From: Acidovorax sp. 106
GTDB taxonomy: Bacteria > Pseudomonadota > Gammaproteobacteria > Burkholderiales > Burkholderiaceae_C
Reading direction: 5' to 3'
Assembly (NCBI RefSeq): GCF_003663825.1
Contig: NZ_RCCC01000001.1
Location: 62,001 to 126,000 of the forward strand
DNA: 64,000 bases
Below, piece after piece: positions 1 through 9,219 of this stretch. The notes beneath the pieces were generated by a model that did not search any database, had not been told where the DNA came from, and saw only the letters and a list, made by a program, of their open reading frames with translations. Within the stretch, counting starts at the first letter, position 1. Each line of letters opens with the position of its first letter. Position numbers and translations under genes: made by a program.

Positions 1-649
1 TTTCCCAGGTGCGGTTGATGAGGCAGTAGGGGTTCTGCACCGTGGCCACACGCGGCAGGCCGTGCTGCTCGGCCAAACGCACAAATTCATGCACGCCATA
101 GGGGGTCTCGTTCGACAGGCCGATGTAACGCACCTTGCCCGCCTTAACCAAACCCGCCAGCGCCTGCAGCTGCTCGTGGATGGGCGTGGCCGAGGTTTCT
201 TGGGAAGGGTCGTAGTACACCGTGCCAAAGGCGGGCACGTGGCGCTCGGGCCAGTGGATCTGGTAGAGGTCAATCACATCAGTCTGCAGGCGGCGCAGGC
301 TGCCTTCGCACGATGCAACGATGTCGGCCGGGGTCATGCCCTTGCCCTCGCGCACCCAGGGCATGCCGCGCGAGGGGCCCGCCACCTTGGTGGCCAGCAC
401 CAGCTTTTGGCGGGCTCCGGGGTTTTTGGCAAACCAGTTGCCGATGATGGTTTCGGTGGCGCCAAAGGTCTCGGCCTTGGCAGGCACCGAGTACATCTCG
501 GCCGTGTCGATGAAGTTGACGCCGCGTGCCAGCGAGTGGCTGAGGATGGCGTGCGAATCGGCTTCGCTGACCTGTTCACCAAAGGTCATGGTGCCCAGGC
601 AGATGGGGGTGACTTGAAGATCGCTGTGTCCGAGCTGAATGGCTTTCAT
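1..649 (-). CDS. Aldo/keto reductase, Tas-like (3' end outside window)
   Basis: NADPH-dependent aldo/keto reductase; about 216 N-terminal residues are present and the gene runs off the left edge. The reverse-strand start ATG at 649 follows GGAGAC at good spacing. The opening MKAIQLGHSDLQVTPICLG and the segment GTMTFGEQVSEADSH resemble Escherichia coli Tas. The AKR tetrad can be followed: Asp and Tyr in FIDTAEMY, Lys in LATKVAG, His in YQIHWPERH. Substrate is unknown; Tas-type enzymes reduce carbonyl compounds in the cytoplasm. An IS1595-type element sits about 120 bp upstream of the start and could have changed its promoter. Family assignment is firm, the Tas subgroup is from memory of the family. 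Confidence 0.9.
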   Translation of the reverse strand, partial: MKAIQLGHSDLQVTPICLGTMTFGEQVSEADSHAILSHSLARGVNFIDTAEMYSVPAKAETFGATETIIGNWFAKNPGARQKLVLATKVAGPSRGMPWVREGKGMTPADIVASCEGSLRRLQTDVIDLYQIHWPERHVPAFGTVYYDPSQETSATPIHEQLQALAGLVKAGKVRYIGLSNETPYGVHEFVRLAEQHGLPRVATVQNPYCLINRTWE

Positions 650-773
650 GGGGTCTCCGTTGGCAAGCCTGCCAGTTTACGGGGTGACCGCCGCGACGGC
701 TGGCACCAGCATGGGTGCCAGGGTGCGCTGCGGGGGCTTGTGGCTGCAGAGTTGAAAAATTCAAGTCAAATTG

Positions 774-1834
774 CCTGATTAGCGACATATCTCAGAGTGA
801 GCAGAACAAAGCCTAGGCGCAGGACTCCAACGGACATGCCGAGTTCTCGGCGCCAAGGAGCAAGCGATGTCCATCAACGCGATCCAGTTCCAACGGGGCC
901 TGTCACTGCCTCAGTTTCAGAGCCTTTACTGCAGCGAGCAGCAGTGCGAGCAGGCCCTGGTGGGCGCACGATGGCCCTTGGGCTGGCGGTGCGCGCACTG
1001 CGGCTGCAAGCGCTTTTTTCACACCCGCAATGGCACGGGTCGACTGCTGTGGGAGTGCTTCCTTTGTGGCTACCAAAGCTCCTCCATCGTGGGCACTGTA
1101 ATGGAACACTCCCATGTGCCCCTGAGGCTGTGGTTCCTGGCCATGTACCTGCTGACGCAGAACAAGAATGCCATCAGCGCCCTGGCGCTCAAGCGCCAGT
1201 TGGGCGTGTCCTACAAAACGGCATGGCTGATGAAGCACAAACTGATGCAGGCCATGGCCCAGCGCGATGCGCGCTACCTGCTGCAAGGGCGGGTGGAGAT
1301 TGACGATGCCTACCTTGGGGGCGAGCGGGCAGGACACATCAACGGCGGGCGCCGCGCAGCCAACAAGACGGCCTTCGTCGCTGCGGTGCAGACCAGCACC
1401 GATGGCCGGCCCCTGTACATGTGCCTGACACCTGTGGCGGACTTCACCAACGAGCACATGCGGCAATGGGCACAGGCTCACCTAGCGGCGCGCTGCCACG
1501 TGGTCAGCGACGGCACTCGGGCCTTTGCGCAAGTGCAGCAGGCGCAGGCTACGCATGAGCGCTACGTGACTGGCGGTGGGCGCAAGGGGGCACAGACACC
1601 TCAGCTGCGTTGGGTGAACACCTTGCTGGGCAACCTCAAGACCAGCATGGCGGGCACCTATCACTCGTTTGACCATACCAGGTATGCACAGCGCTACTTG
1701 GCCGAGTTCTGCTGGCGATTCAACCGCCGCTTTGATCTGCCTGCCATGCTGCCCAGGCTGTTGAAAGCCTTGGTGACTGCTGGGCCACTGCCTTTGAAAG
1801 TGCTGCGGGTATCTGAGGTAAGTAGCTAATCAGG
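774..1834 (+). mobile_element. IS1595-type insertion sequence with terminal inverted repeats
   Basis: A 1061-bp element. The left end (774-796) and right end (1812-1834, read inverted) match at 20 of 23 positions and both begin CCTGATTAGC. A perfect 7-bp direct repeat CAAATTG lies directly outside each end (767-773 and 1835-1841), the expected footprint of insertion; the family usually makes 8 bp, so one boundary may be off by a base. The single transposase gene fills most of the element and its stop codon lies inside the right inverted repeat. The transposase is intact, so the element may still be active. No passenger gene is present. Confidence 0.88.
867..1829 (+). CDS. IS1595 family transposase (ISXO2-like)
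   Basis: 320-residue transposase. An N-terminal zinc ribbon is seen as Cys42-x2-Cys45 and Cys64-x2-Cys67. The ISXO2-like catalytic core follows: first Asp in EIDDAYLGGE (146/147), second Asp in VVSDGTRAF (215), and the family's Asn/Lys block at GNLKTS (about 256-258), followed by GTYHSF and the typical RFNRR near the C terminus. The ATG at 867 is preceded by AAGGAG with 6-nt spacing. All key residues and the full length are present. A longer overlapping frame starting at 797 is on the same strand but lacks domain content. Confidence 0.93.
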   Translation: MSINAIQFQRGLSLPQFQSLYCSEQQCEQALVGARWPLGWRCAHCGCKRFFHTRNGTGRLLWECFLCGYQSSSIVGTVMEHSHVPLRLWFLAMYLLTQNKNAISALALKRQLGVSYKTAWLMKHKLMQAMAQRDARYLLQGRVEIDDAYLGGERAGHINGGRRAANKTAFVAAVQTSTDGRPLYMCLTPVADFTNEHMRQWAQAHLAARCHVVSDGTRAFAQVQQAQATHERYVTGGGRKGAQTPQLRWVNTLLGNLKTSMAGTYHSFDHTRYAQRYLAEFCWRFNRRFDLPAMLPRLLKALVTAGPLPLKVLRVSEVSS

Positions 1835-1842
1835 CAAATTGA

Positions 1843-1892
1843 CCTCTATGGCATATAAATAAAGCGCTGGCAGCTATAAAATTAATAGCATC
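1843..1892. repeat. Dispersed hairpin repeat copy adjoining the IS
   Basis: Contains AAAGCGCTGGCAGCTATAAA followed by an AATAGC tail, the same core as copies near 17.8, 41.6 and 52.3 kb. The left arm is degenerate here. The copy begins directly at the IS right flank, so the IS inserted beside it. It lies downstream of the livF-like gene and may act in 3'-end formation. Confidence 0.55.
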
Positions 1893-1952
1893 CGCACACA
1901 CTACTGCACCGCGCCCTACCGCACCGGGGCCGCCCCGCGCAGCGCTACACCC

Positions 1953-2668
<716 letters not shown>

Positions 2669-2672
<4 letters not shown>

Positions 2673-3427
2673 GCGGCGGTCTCCAGCGTTTCGGTGCCCA
2701 GGTACACGGCCTGCACCTCGGGGTGGTTGCGAATCTCGTCAGGCGTGCCTGCCGTCAGTACCCGGCCATAGACCAGCACCGAGATGCGGTCGGCCAGGCG
2801 GAACACGGCCTCCATGTCGTGCTCGATCAGCAGCACCGCCATGTCGCTTCGCAGGGTCTCGATGAGCTGCACCATCTGCTGCGACTCGTCCGGCCCCATG
2901 CCGGCCATGGGCTCGTCCAATAGCAACAGCTTGGGCGCAGAGGCCAGGGCCAGCGCCACATCCAGCGTGCGCTGCGCACCGTGGGGCAGCGCCCCGGCGG
3001 TGGCGCCCAAGCTGTGCTGCAGCCCCACGCGCTCGGCCAGTTGCTCGGCCTGGGCGTACAGGCCCCGCGCCTGGGCGCGTGGCTGCCAAAACCGAAAGCT
3101 GGAGCCGCTGTGCGCCTGCACCGCCAGCAGCAGGTTGTCGCGCACGCTCTGCTTGGGAAAGATGCGCGTGACCTGAAAGCAGCGCGACAGGCCATGCGCC
3201 ACGCGCCGGTGCATGGGCAGCGCCGTGATGTCCACACCGCCCAGCACCACCCGGCCCTCGTCCGGCGTGAGCAGGCCCGAGATCTGATTCACCAGCGTGG
3301 TCTTGCCCGCGCCGTTGGGGCCAATGAGCGCATGGATTTCGCCGTGCTGCACCGACAGGCTCACATGGTCGGTGGCCAGCAGGCCGCCAAAGCGCTTGAC
3401 CAGGCCCTGTACTTGAAACAGGCTCAT
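2669..3427 (-). CDS. Branched-chain-type ABC transporter ATPase (LivG-like)
   Basis: Second ATPase of the importer, 252 residues. Walker A GPNGAGKTT at 36-44, the LivG-typical insert with RCFQVTRIFP, and Walker B LLLLDEPMAGMGP. The start chosen (ATG at 3427, MSLFQVQGLVKRFGG) overlaps the stop of the upstream permease gene by four bases; the open frame continues further upstream but that part overlaps the permease and shows no homology. The signature motif is degenerate (LPHGAQRTLDVALAL), which is common in LivG proteins. It should pair with the LivF-like ATPase downstream and the LivM/LivH-like permeases upstream. Confidence 0.92.
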
Positions 3428-4440
3428 GGCTTGCTCCCCTCGCGCAGTTGGCGCAATTTGCGCAGACCACCCCATGCCGCCAGCCCCTGGGGTGCATACA
3501 GCGCCGTGGCAATGAGCAGCAGGCCCAGCGGCATGTGCCAGTAGTGGGTGTTGAGCTTGAGCACCTCCTCCAGCACCAACCACACCGCCGCACCCAGCGC
3601 CCCCCCCCAGCGGCGGCCCAGGCCGCCGATGACCACCATCACGATGAGCGTGGCCGATTGTGTCCAGTGCATCATCGACGGGCTGACAAAGCTGTTGCCT
3701 GTGGCCAGCAGCGCCCCGGCCAGGCCCGCAATGGCCCCGGCCAGCACAAAGGCCGTGAGTTGCAATGCGTACACCGGGTAGCCCAGCGCCCGCATGCGGG
3801 TCTCGTTGTCGCGAATGCCCGCCAGGGCCACACCGAAGCGCGACTTTGTGGCCCGGTCCATCCACCACAGCACCGCAGCCACCAGCGCCAGCACCACCCA
3901 ATACAGCGTGGATTCATCGGCGCTGTTCAGCCCCAGGCCCAAAGCGGGCCGCACCATCAGCGTGTAGCCGTCGTCACCGCCATAGCTGCGCAGCGACACA
4001 AACACGTAGTACAGCATTTGCGCAAAAGCCAGCGTGATCATGATGAAGTAGACGCCCTTGGTGCGCAGCGATACCGCACCAATCAACAGGGCCGCCAGCG
4101 CGGCAAAACCCATGGCTGCAGCCCACATGATCCAGGCCGAGCCCCAGCCTGCATCACTGAGCACCACCACGGCATACGCCCCCACGCCCATGAACCCCGC
4201 ATGGCCCAGCGCCACCATGCCGCCAAAACCCATGATGAAGTTCAGGCTCGCGGCGGCCAGCGCCACCACCAGCACGCGGCGCACAAAGCCGATGTAAAAG
4301 TCCAGACCCAGGGCTGATGCAATGGGCGGAAAGACAGCCAGCAGCAACAGCAAGGCCAGCGGCAATGCCACCCCCAGCCATCGCGGTGCGGCTGCGCCCG
4401 GGGCCGCTACGGCAGCAGAGTTCATCGGTACGTCCGACAT
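3424..4440 (-). CDS. Branched-chain-type ABC transporter permease (LivM-like)
   Basis: Inner-membrane permease of 338 residues with about nine to ten hydrophobic segments. The LivM hallmark region FIMGFGGMVALGHAGFMGVG follows the first helices, and the cytoplasmic coupling loop is seen as GIRDNETRMRALGYPV. The stop overlaps the LivG-like start. A hydrophilic N-terminal tail of about 20 residues precedes the first helix, so an internal start at Met6 is also possible. It forms the translocation pore with the LivH-like protein encoded just upstream. Confidence 0.92.
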   Translation of the reverse strand: MSDVPMNSAAVAAPGAAAPRWLGVALPLALLLLLAVFPPIASALGLDFYIGFVRRVLVVALAAASLNFIMGFGGMVALGHAGFMGVGAYAVVVLSDAGWGSAWIMWAAAMGFAALAALLIGAVSLRTKGVYFIMITLAFAQMLYYVFVSLRSYGGDDGYTLMVRPALGLGLNSADESTLYWVVLALVAAVLWWMDRATKSRFGVALAGIRDNETRMRALGYPVYALQLTAFVLAGAIAGLAGALLATGNSFVSPSMMHWTQSATLIVMVVIGGLGRRWGGALGAAVWLVLEEVLKLNTHYWHMPLGLLLIATALYAPQGLAAWGGLRKLRQLREGSKP

Positions 4441-4443
4441 GGT

Positions 4444-5364
4444 TCAGGCCCTTGCAGAGAAAAGCCCCGCAGGGCGAAAGGCCAGCACGGCGGCCATCAG
4501 GGCATACATGGCCACCTCGGCAAACAGCGGGCCCAGGTCTGCCGCCAGCGCGGGGGGCAAGGTGGCACGCAACAGCTGCGGCACAAACGCACGGCCCATG
4601 GTGTCCACCAGGCCCACCAGCAGCGCGGCCACAAAGGCGCCGCGCACCGAGCCAATGCCCCCAATGACAATGACCACCAGCGCAGGGATGAGGATGGATT
4701 CACCCATGCCCACCTGCACCGCCATGATAGGCCCCATCAACGCGCCTGCCAGCGCCGCCAGCGCAGCACCCAGCACAAAAATGCCGCTGAACACGCGCTT
4801 GACCCGAACGCCCATCAGCTCGGCCATCCAGCGGTCTGACGCACCCGCGCGCACCAGCATGCCCACGCGGCTGTGGTTGACCAGCAGGTACAGCAGCCCC
4901 GCCACCAGCACACCCGCACCCAGCACCACCAGGCGGTATGAGGGGTATGGCAGCCCGGCGAACAGATCCACCGGGCCAGAGAGCGCAGCGGGCGTGGGCG
5001 CCATCACGGGCGACGGGCCCCACACCATCTTCACCGCATCGTCGGCCACCAAAATCACGCCAAACGTGGCCAGCACCTGGGCCAGGTGGTCGCGCCCGTA
5101 CAGGCGGCGCATCAGCGTCACCTCCAGCAGCACGGCCACCAGCATGGTGGCCGCCACGGCCACGGCCACCGCCCCGGCAAACGAGCCGCTGTGCACATGC
5201 ACCGTGGCCGCCACGTAAGCGCCCACCATGAACAGCGAGCCATGCGACAGGTTCATCACATCCATGATCCCGAAGACCAGCGTGAGCCCCGCCGCGATCA
5301 AAAACAGCATGAGCCCGTAGCCCGCGCCGTTGAGCAACTGCTCGAAAATAAGTATCGGATTCAT
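4444..5364 (-). CDS. Branched-chain-type ABC transporter permease (LivH-like)
   Basis: Inner-membrane permease of 306 residues, strongly hydrophobic, with the LivH opening segment LLNGAGYGLMLFLIAAGLTL and the motif FGIMDVMNLSHGSLFMVGAY. The coupling loop appears as VRAGASDRWMAELMGVRVKR. Only 3 bp separate its stop from the LivM-like start. About 200 bp without a gene separate it from the substrate-binding protein upstream; that gap is GC-rich and I see no terminator in it, so read-through is likely. Confidence 0.92.
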   Translation of the reverse strand: MNPILIFEQLLNGAGYGLMLFLIAAGLTLVFGIMDVMNLSHGSLFMVGAYVAATVHVHSGSFAGAVAVAVAATMLVAVLLEVTLMRRLYGRDHLAQVLATFGVILVADDAVKMVWGPSPVMAPTPAALSGPVDLFAGLPYPSYRLVVLGAGVLVAGLLYLLVNHSRVGMLVRAGASDRWMAELMGVRVKRVFSGIFVLGAALAALAGALMGPIMAVQVGMGESILIPALVVIVIGGIGSVRGAFVAALLVGLVDTMGRAFVPQLLRATLPPALAADLGPLFAEVAMYALMAAVLAFRPAGLFSARA

Positions 5365-5564
5365 CGTGTGGCGTGCATGTGCAAGGTGGATTGCTGGTTC
5401 AGATGGGTCACAGCGTATGGATTCGGACTGAATGCATCGCAGCCGTACGCGCCGAGCTTGTCCAGGCGCCGCGCACGGCCCAAGCAGGCGCTGCCCATCG
5501 GCGGCAGCCCCAGGACTGCGCTGCCCCTAGCGGGGGGGCAGGCGCGCGGCGGCTCAGGCAGCTG

Positions 5565-6791
5565 TCACTTCAGGCCGCACTGCGCCGAATACGCATCGCC
5601 GTAGTTCTCCAGCACGGTGCGGATGGTCTTGTTGGTGATGCGGCCTTCGGCGTTCTTGCCCACGGTGCGCAAGTAGAAGTTCTGCACGGGGTAGTGGTTG
5701 TTGGCGTAGCGGAAGTTGCCACGCACCGAGGGGTACTGCGCCTTGACCAGGGCTTTGATCAGCCCGTCTTTGTCGCTGACCTTGCCGCCCACAGCTTTGA
5801 CGGCGGCGTCCATGGCCATGATGGCGTCAAACGCCTGCGCGGCGTACAGCGACGGTGTGCGGCCCGCGTATTCCTTGCGGAAGGCGGCCACGAAGGCCTT
5901 GTTGGCGGCGTTGTCCAGGTCATGCGCCCAGTGGGTGGTGTTGAACAGGCCCAGCATGGGCTCGCCCACGGCGGTGATCACGTCTTCGTCGGCCGAGAAG
6001 CCGCTGGTGACCAGAGTGATGTCCTTGGACAGGCCCGCGCCGACAAACTGCTTGATGAAGTTGATGCCCATGGCGCCGGGCAGGAAGAAGTACACCGCAT
6101 CGGGCTTGGCGGCGCGCAGCTGGGCCAGTTCGGTGGCGTAGTCGATCTGCCCCACCTTGGTGTAGATCTCATCGGCCACCTGGCCCTTGAACTTGCGCTT
6201 GAAGCCGGTCAGAGAGTCTTTGCCCGCCGGGTAGTTGGGGGCGATCAGCACCATGCGGCCAAATTTCTGGTCGGCGGCAAACTGGCCTGCGGCCTCGTGG
6301 AACTGGTCGTTCTGGTAAGCCGTGCCAAAGAAGTAGGCGTTGCACTGCGCACCCGCCAGTTGGCTCGGGCCTGCATTGCTTGACAGGTACGGCACCTTGG
6401 CCGCAAACAAGGTGGGGGCCACGGCCAGGGCCACGTTGCTGGCAATGGGGCCGGTGAAGAGGTCTATTTTTTCGCGTTGCACATAACGATCCACCAGTTG
6501 CTTGGCCTGGTCAGGGCTGCCCGCCATGTCGGTCTGGATGAACTGTGCGGGCTGCCCGCCCAGCTTGCTGCCCAGCTGCTTGATGGCCAGCGCAAAGCCA
6601 TCGCGCGCCTCGGCACCAGGGCCCGCAAAGGGGCCGGACACATCCAGCGCAATCCCGACCTTGATGGGCGCGGCGGCCGTGCCCTGGGCCTGGGCCGACA
6701 AGCAAGCGCTGGTGGCCAGCGCCGCCAGCAGGGTCCATTGCGCGGCGCGGCGCAGGGCAGGTCCGGAGAAAGGGCGAAATGTGGGGGCCAT
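5565..6791 (-). CDS. Periplasmic substrate-binding protein of a branched-chain-type ABC importer
   Basis: 408-residue extracytoplasmic receptor (Peripla_BP_6 type). The chosen ATG at 6791 gives a Sec signal peptide: basic RR at 14-15, hydrophobic WTLLAALATSACL, likely cleavage after AQA. The mature part starts IKVGIALDVSGPFAGPG, the usual ligand-binding opening. AGGA stands upstream of the ATG; a longer frame adds 46 non-conserved residues. It lies between the Rieske ferredoxin gene (59-bp gap) and the permease genes, which suggests it binds the substrate of the dioxygenase. Members of this group bind aromatic carboxylates as well as amino acids; the ligand here cannot be read from sequence. 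Confidence 0.9.
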   Translation of the reverse strand: MAPTFRPFSGPALRRAAQWTLLAALATSACLSAQAQGTAAAPIKVGIALDVSGPFAGPGAEARDGFALAIKQLGSKLGGQPAQFIQTDMAGSPDQAKQLVDRYVQREKIDLFTGPIASNVALAVAPTLFAAKVPYLSSNAGPSQLAGAQCNAYFFGTAYQNDQFHEAAGQFAADQKFGRMVLIAPNYPAGKDSLTGFKRKFKGQVADEIYTKVGQIDYATELAQLRAAKPDAVYFFLPGAMGINFIKQFVGAGLSKDITLVTSGFSADEDVITAVGEPMLGLFNTTHWAHDLDNAANKAFVAAFRKEYAGRTPSLYAAQAFDAIMAMDAAVKAVGGKVSDKDGLIKALVKAQYPSVRGNFRYANNHYPVQNFYLRTVGKNAEGRITNKTIRTVLENYGDAYSAQCGLK

Positions 6792-6850
6792 CGTCTGTCC
6801 TGTGGAGTTGAAGGTGAAAAAAAGCGATACGCAGTTGGCAACCGCGAATG

Positions 6851-7228
6851 CTACAGCCCTACTTCGACCCTGCCCGCCACCACGCGCACCGGGAAAGTAC
6901 GCACCGCTTCGGTGACAGGGGCCTTGCAAGGGGCACCCGTGCGGATGTCAAAGGTGCCCTGATGCAAGGGGCATTCCACACAACCGTCTTCCACCCAGCC
7001 ATCGGACAGTTTGGCCGCGCCGTGGGTGCACAGGTCGTGCAGGGCATACAGCCCTTCGCCCTGGCGGAACACGGCCACCGGCAGGCCGCCCGCCACCACG
7101 GGCCAGACGGCACCGTCCGGAAAATCATCGGGCTCGCCCACGTCGTGCCAACTTTGGGCGGTGGCAGTGGCCTGGGCCACGGTGTCCAGGGCATGCAAAG
7201 TTGTGGGGGTGTCTTGTTCTGTATGCAT
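6851..7228 (-). CDS. andAb: Rieske [2Fe-2S] ferredoxin of a ring-hydroxylating dioxygenase
   Basis: 125-residue cytoplasmic electron carrier. The Rieske ligands are Cys67-x-His69 and Cys86-x2-His89, in DLCTHG and ECPLHQGTFD. It passes electrons from a reductase to the oxygenase alpha subunit. An N-terminal extension of about 25 residues precedes the conserved fold. The ATG at 7228 is preceded by GAGG, and only 7 bp separate it from the beta-subunit stop. The gene order alpha-beta-ferredoxin matches the anthranilate dioxygenase operon andAcAdAb of Burkholderia cepacia; the symbol rests on that order and the alpha subunit and is tentative. No ferredoxin reductase gene follows. Confidence 0.85.
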   Translation of the reverse strand: MHTEQDTPTTLHALDTVAQATATAQSWHDVGEPDDFPDGAVWPVVAGGLPVAVFRQGEGLYALHDLCTHGAAKLSDGWVEDGCVECPLHQGTFDIRTGAPCKAPVTEAVRTFPVRVVAGRVEVGL

Positions 7229-7235
7229 GAAAACC

Positions 7236-7718
7236 TCAGATGGGAGTGGCCAACAGGGTGGGAACGCGCAGGGTGTCGTAGACCACGCGCTTGCTGCGGT
7301 AGCGCCACTCGCCTTCGTGCTGCACCACCTCATCCAGGTATGTGCCCGCCTGGTACACGCTCGAATCGCCCGCCTGGCCGGTGATGACGACGATGTAGCT
7401 GGACTGCGTGTGCACCACGCCCTCCTCCACCGCCGTGATGACCAGGCCCGAGGTGGCGTGGCGGTACACATGGTCTTCAAAGATGTTGGCGTTGCGCAGC
7501 GACAGCACCCGGTCGCGCAGCATGCCGGCGTTGCGGCAATACACAATGGGCGCGGGCAGACCTGCGTCGAAGTTCTCCTTGGGGATGATTTCGTAGCGGC
7601 AGTCTTCCACGAAGAAGCCGGGCCAGTCTTCGAGCCGGTTGTTGTCCAGCGCGTGCACGTAGCGGTGCTGCAGCTCCAGCAGCTCGGTCCACAGCGGCAG
7701 TCGTTGTTGCTTGTTCAT
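7236..7718 (-). CDS. andAd: Aromatic ring-hydroxylating dioxygenase beta subunit
   Basis: 160-residue small subunit of the alpha3beta3 oxygenase, with the SnoaL-like fold typical of the family: ELLELQHRYVHALDNNRLEDW at the start (helical), then FEDHVYRHATSG and YRSKRVVYDTLRVPTLLATPI at the end. It is structural rather than catalytic. The start at 7718 (MNKQQRLPLW) follows GAGGAAA; an upstream in-frame start would overlap the alpha-subunit gene. It is 11 bp downstream of the alpha subunit. The symbol is inferred from operon order and is tentative. Confidence 0.85.
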   Translation of the reverse strand: MNKQQRLPLWTELLELQHRYVHALDNNRLEDWPGFFVEDCRYEIIPKENFDAGLPAPIVYCRNAGMLRDRVLSLRNANIFEDHVYRHATSGLVITAVEEGVVHTQSSYIVVITGQAGDSSVYQAGTYLDEVVQHEGEWRYRSKRVVYDTLRVPTLLATPI

Positions 7719-7729
7719 TCGGTGTTTCC

Positions 7730-9019
7730 TCAGTAGCCCATGAGCTTTTGGTAGCCCACCCAAAAGCGGCGGATCAGGTTTTCAGTGATCACGGTGTCTT
7801 GCTGCTCGGGGGCATCGCGCGCCATGGCGATGTAGGAGTGCTTGTCGCCATCGCGCGCAGTGCCGCGCTGCACCAGCTCGGTGGCCTCGGTGTCTTCCAT
7901 CGAGATGTAGCCTGCAGGCCCTACCAGGTTGGCCTGCAACAGGCGCAGTTCGCGCAGCTCGGGCGTGTCGTCTTCGTAGCCGAAGAAATGGAACACCAGC
8001 TCAAAGTTGCTGGGGCCTTTGGCCAGCAGCTGACGGGCCACCAGCGTGTTGTGGATCTGCTGCACCACCAGCTGCGGAAAGATGGGCTGGATGTGGTTGG
8101 TGGTCATCTCATCAAACTCTTTGATCTGCCCCAGCAGCGCCGGGTCTTCCAGCGCAAAGCCTTCGTCCATTGAGCGGATGTTCTGCGCGCTGTAGGCCGC
8201 TGCCGTGTCGGTGTCCACCTCGGGCTTGGTCACGGTGATGATGCTGTGCAGGCCGTGCGTGGCGTCGGGGATGGAGCGCGCCTTCATGCCCACGCGAAAG
8301 ATGTTGAACGTGGTGTGGAACAGGTGCAGCAGGCTCGCGTGGTAGGGGTCCTTCACGTTCTCGAAGTACAGCTTCCAGTTCGACTTGGAGTACTGCCGCG
8401 TGCAGCCCAGGTAGACGATGGACTTGTGGAAGATGCGGTCGATCCAGGGGCGCATCTCGGGGCCCAGGTACTCTGGCAGCGGCGGGGTTTGGTCGCTGAA
8501 GGTGGCAAACAGCAGGCCCTTGTAGCTGTCCACGCGCAGCTTGTGCAGGTTGTGTTCTTCGGGCTTGAAGTCTTTGGGCATGCCCACCATGCCTTTTTGG
8601 CCCCGGCGGAACGGCACACCCTGCAAGTCGCCATTGGCCGCAAAGCTCCACTGGTGGTACACGCAGGTGTGGCTGGCGGCGTTGCCACGCTTTTCTCGGC
8701 ACACCATGGCGCCCCGGTGCGCGCAGCGGTTGACCCAGCAGGCCAGGCCCTCGGGAGTGCGGGTGACCACCACCGGCGTGTCGCCGATGAAGGTGGACTT
8801 GAAATCACCCACGTTGGGGATCTCGGCCTCCAGGCCCAGAAAGCTCCACACCGGGCCGCGAAAGATGCGTTCTTGCTCGCGGTCGAATACTTCTTGCGAA
8901 CTGAAGACGCTGTAGGGCACGCTGGAGCCGTCGGGCTGCGGGAAATGCACCTGCCGCTGTGCCTTGAGCGATGCGGGTGGCGCAATGGGAATCACAGGGA
9001 CCACGGGGATGTCGGACAT
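7730..9019 (-). CDS. andAc: Aromatic ring-hydroxylating dioxygenase alpha subunit, AndAc-like
   Basis: 429-residue catalytic subunit. Rieske centre: Cys99-x-His101, then Cys119-x2-His122. Mononuclear iron site: His227 and His232 in DPYHASLLHLFH with Asp376 in SMEDTEATE; Asp224 is the usual bridge between the sites. It adds O2 across an aromatic ring to give a cis-diol or, for aminobenzoates, catechol. Segments such as GPAGYISMED and CVYHQWSF resemble the anthranilate 1,2-dioxygenase large subunit AndAc; a salicylate hydroxylase of the same family is the main alternative. The ATG at 9019 has GAGG seven bases upstream; a TTG two codons earlier is too close to it. It is the first gene of the catabolic run, and about 200 bp upstream are free for a promoter. 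Confidence 0.85.
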   Translation of the reverse strand: MSDIPVVPVIPIAPPASLKAQRQVHFPQPDGSSVPYSVFSSQEVFDREQERIFRGPVWSFLGLEAEIPNVGDFKSTFIGDTPVVVTRTPEGLACWVNRCAHRGAMVCREKRGNAASHTCVYHQWSFAANGDLQGVPFRRGQKGMVGMPKDFKPEEHNLHKLRVDSYKGLLFATFSDQTPPLPEYLGPEMRPWIDRIFHKSIVYLGCTRQYSKSNWKLYFENVKDPYHASLLHLFHTTFNIFRVGMKARSIPDATHGLHSIITVTKPEVDTDTAAAYSAQNIRSMDEGFALEDPALLGQIKEFDEMTTNHIQPIFPQLVVQQIHNTLVARQLLAKGPSNFELVFHFFGYEDDTPELRELRLLQANLVGPAGYISMEDTEATELVQRGTARDGDKHSYIAMARDAPEQQDTVITENLIRRFWVGYQKLMGY

Positions 9020-9219
9020 GGGCAAACCTCTTCGATGGGGATGCCTTCATGCTAGAAATCGCGGCGCCTGGGCGCTATCCACTATCGGCACGCAAGGCGC
9101 TGGGTCTGTCCGCTTCTTGCAAATCTGTGCAGCAGCATCCATCACTCGCGCATGCGGCAGCCCCATCCCTGCGCGGAGCCAAGCGCGAGGGCCCATAGAG
9201 CAAATTGAGAAAAAGGCTG

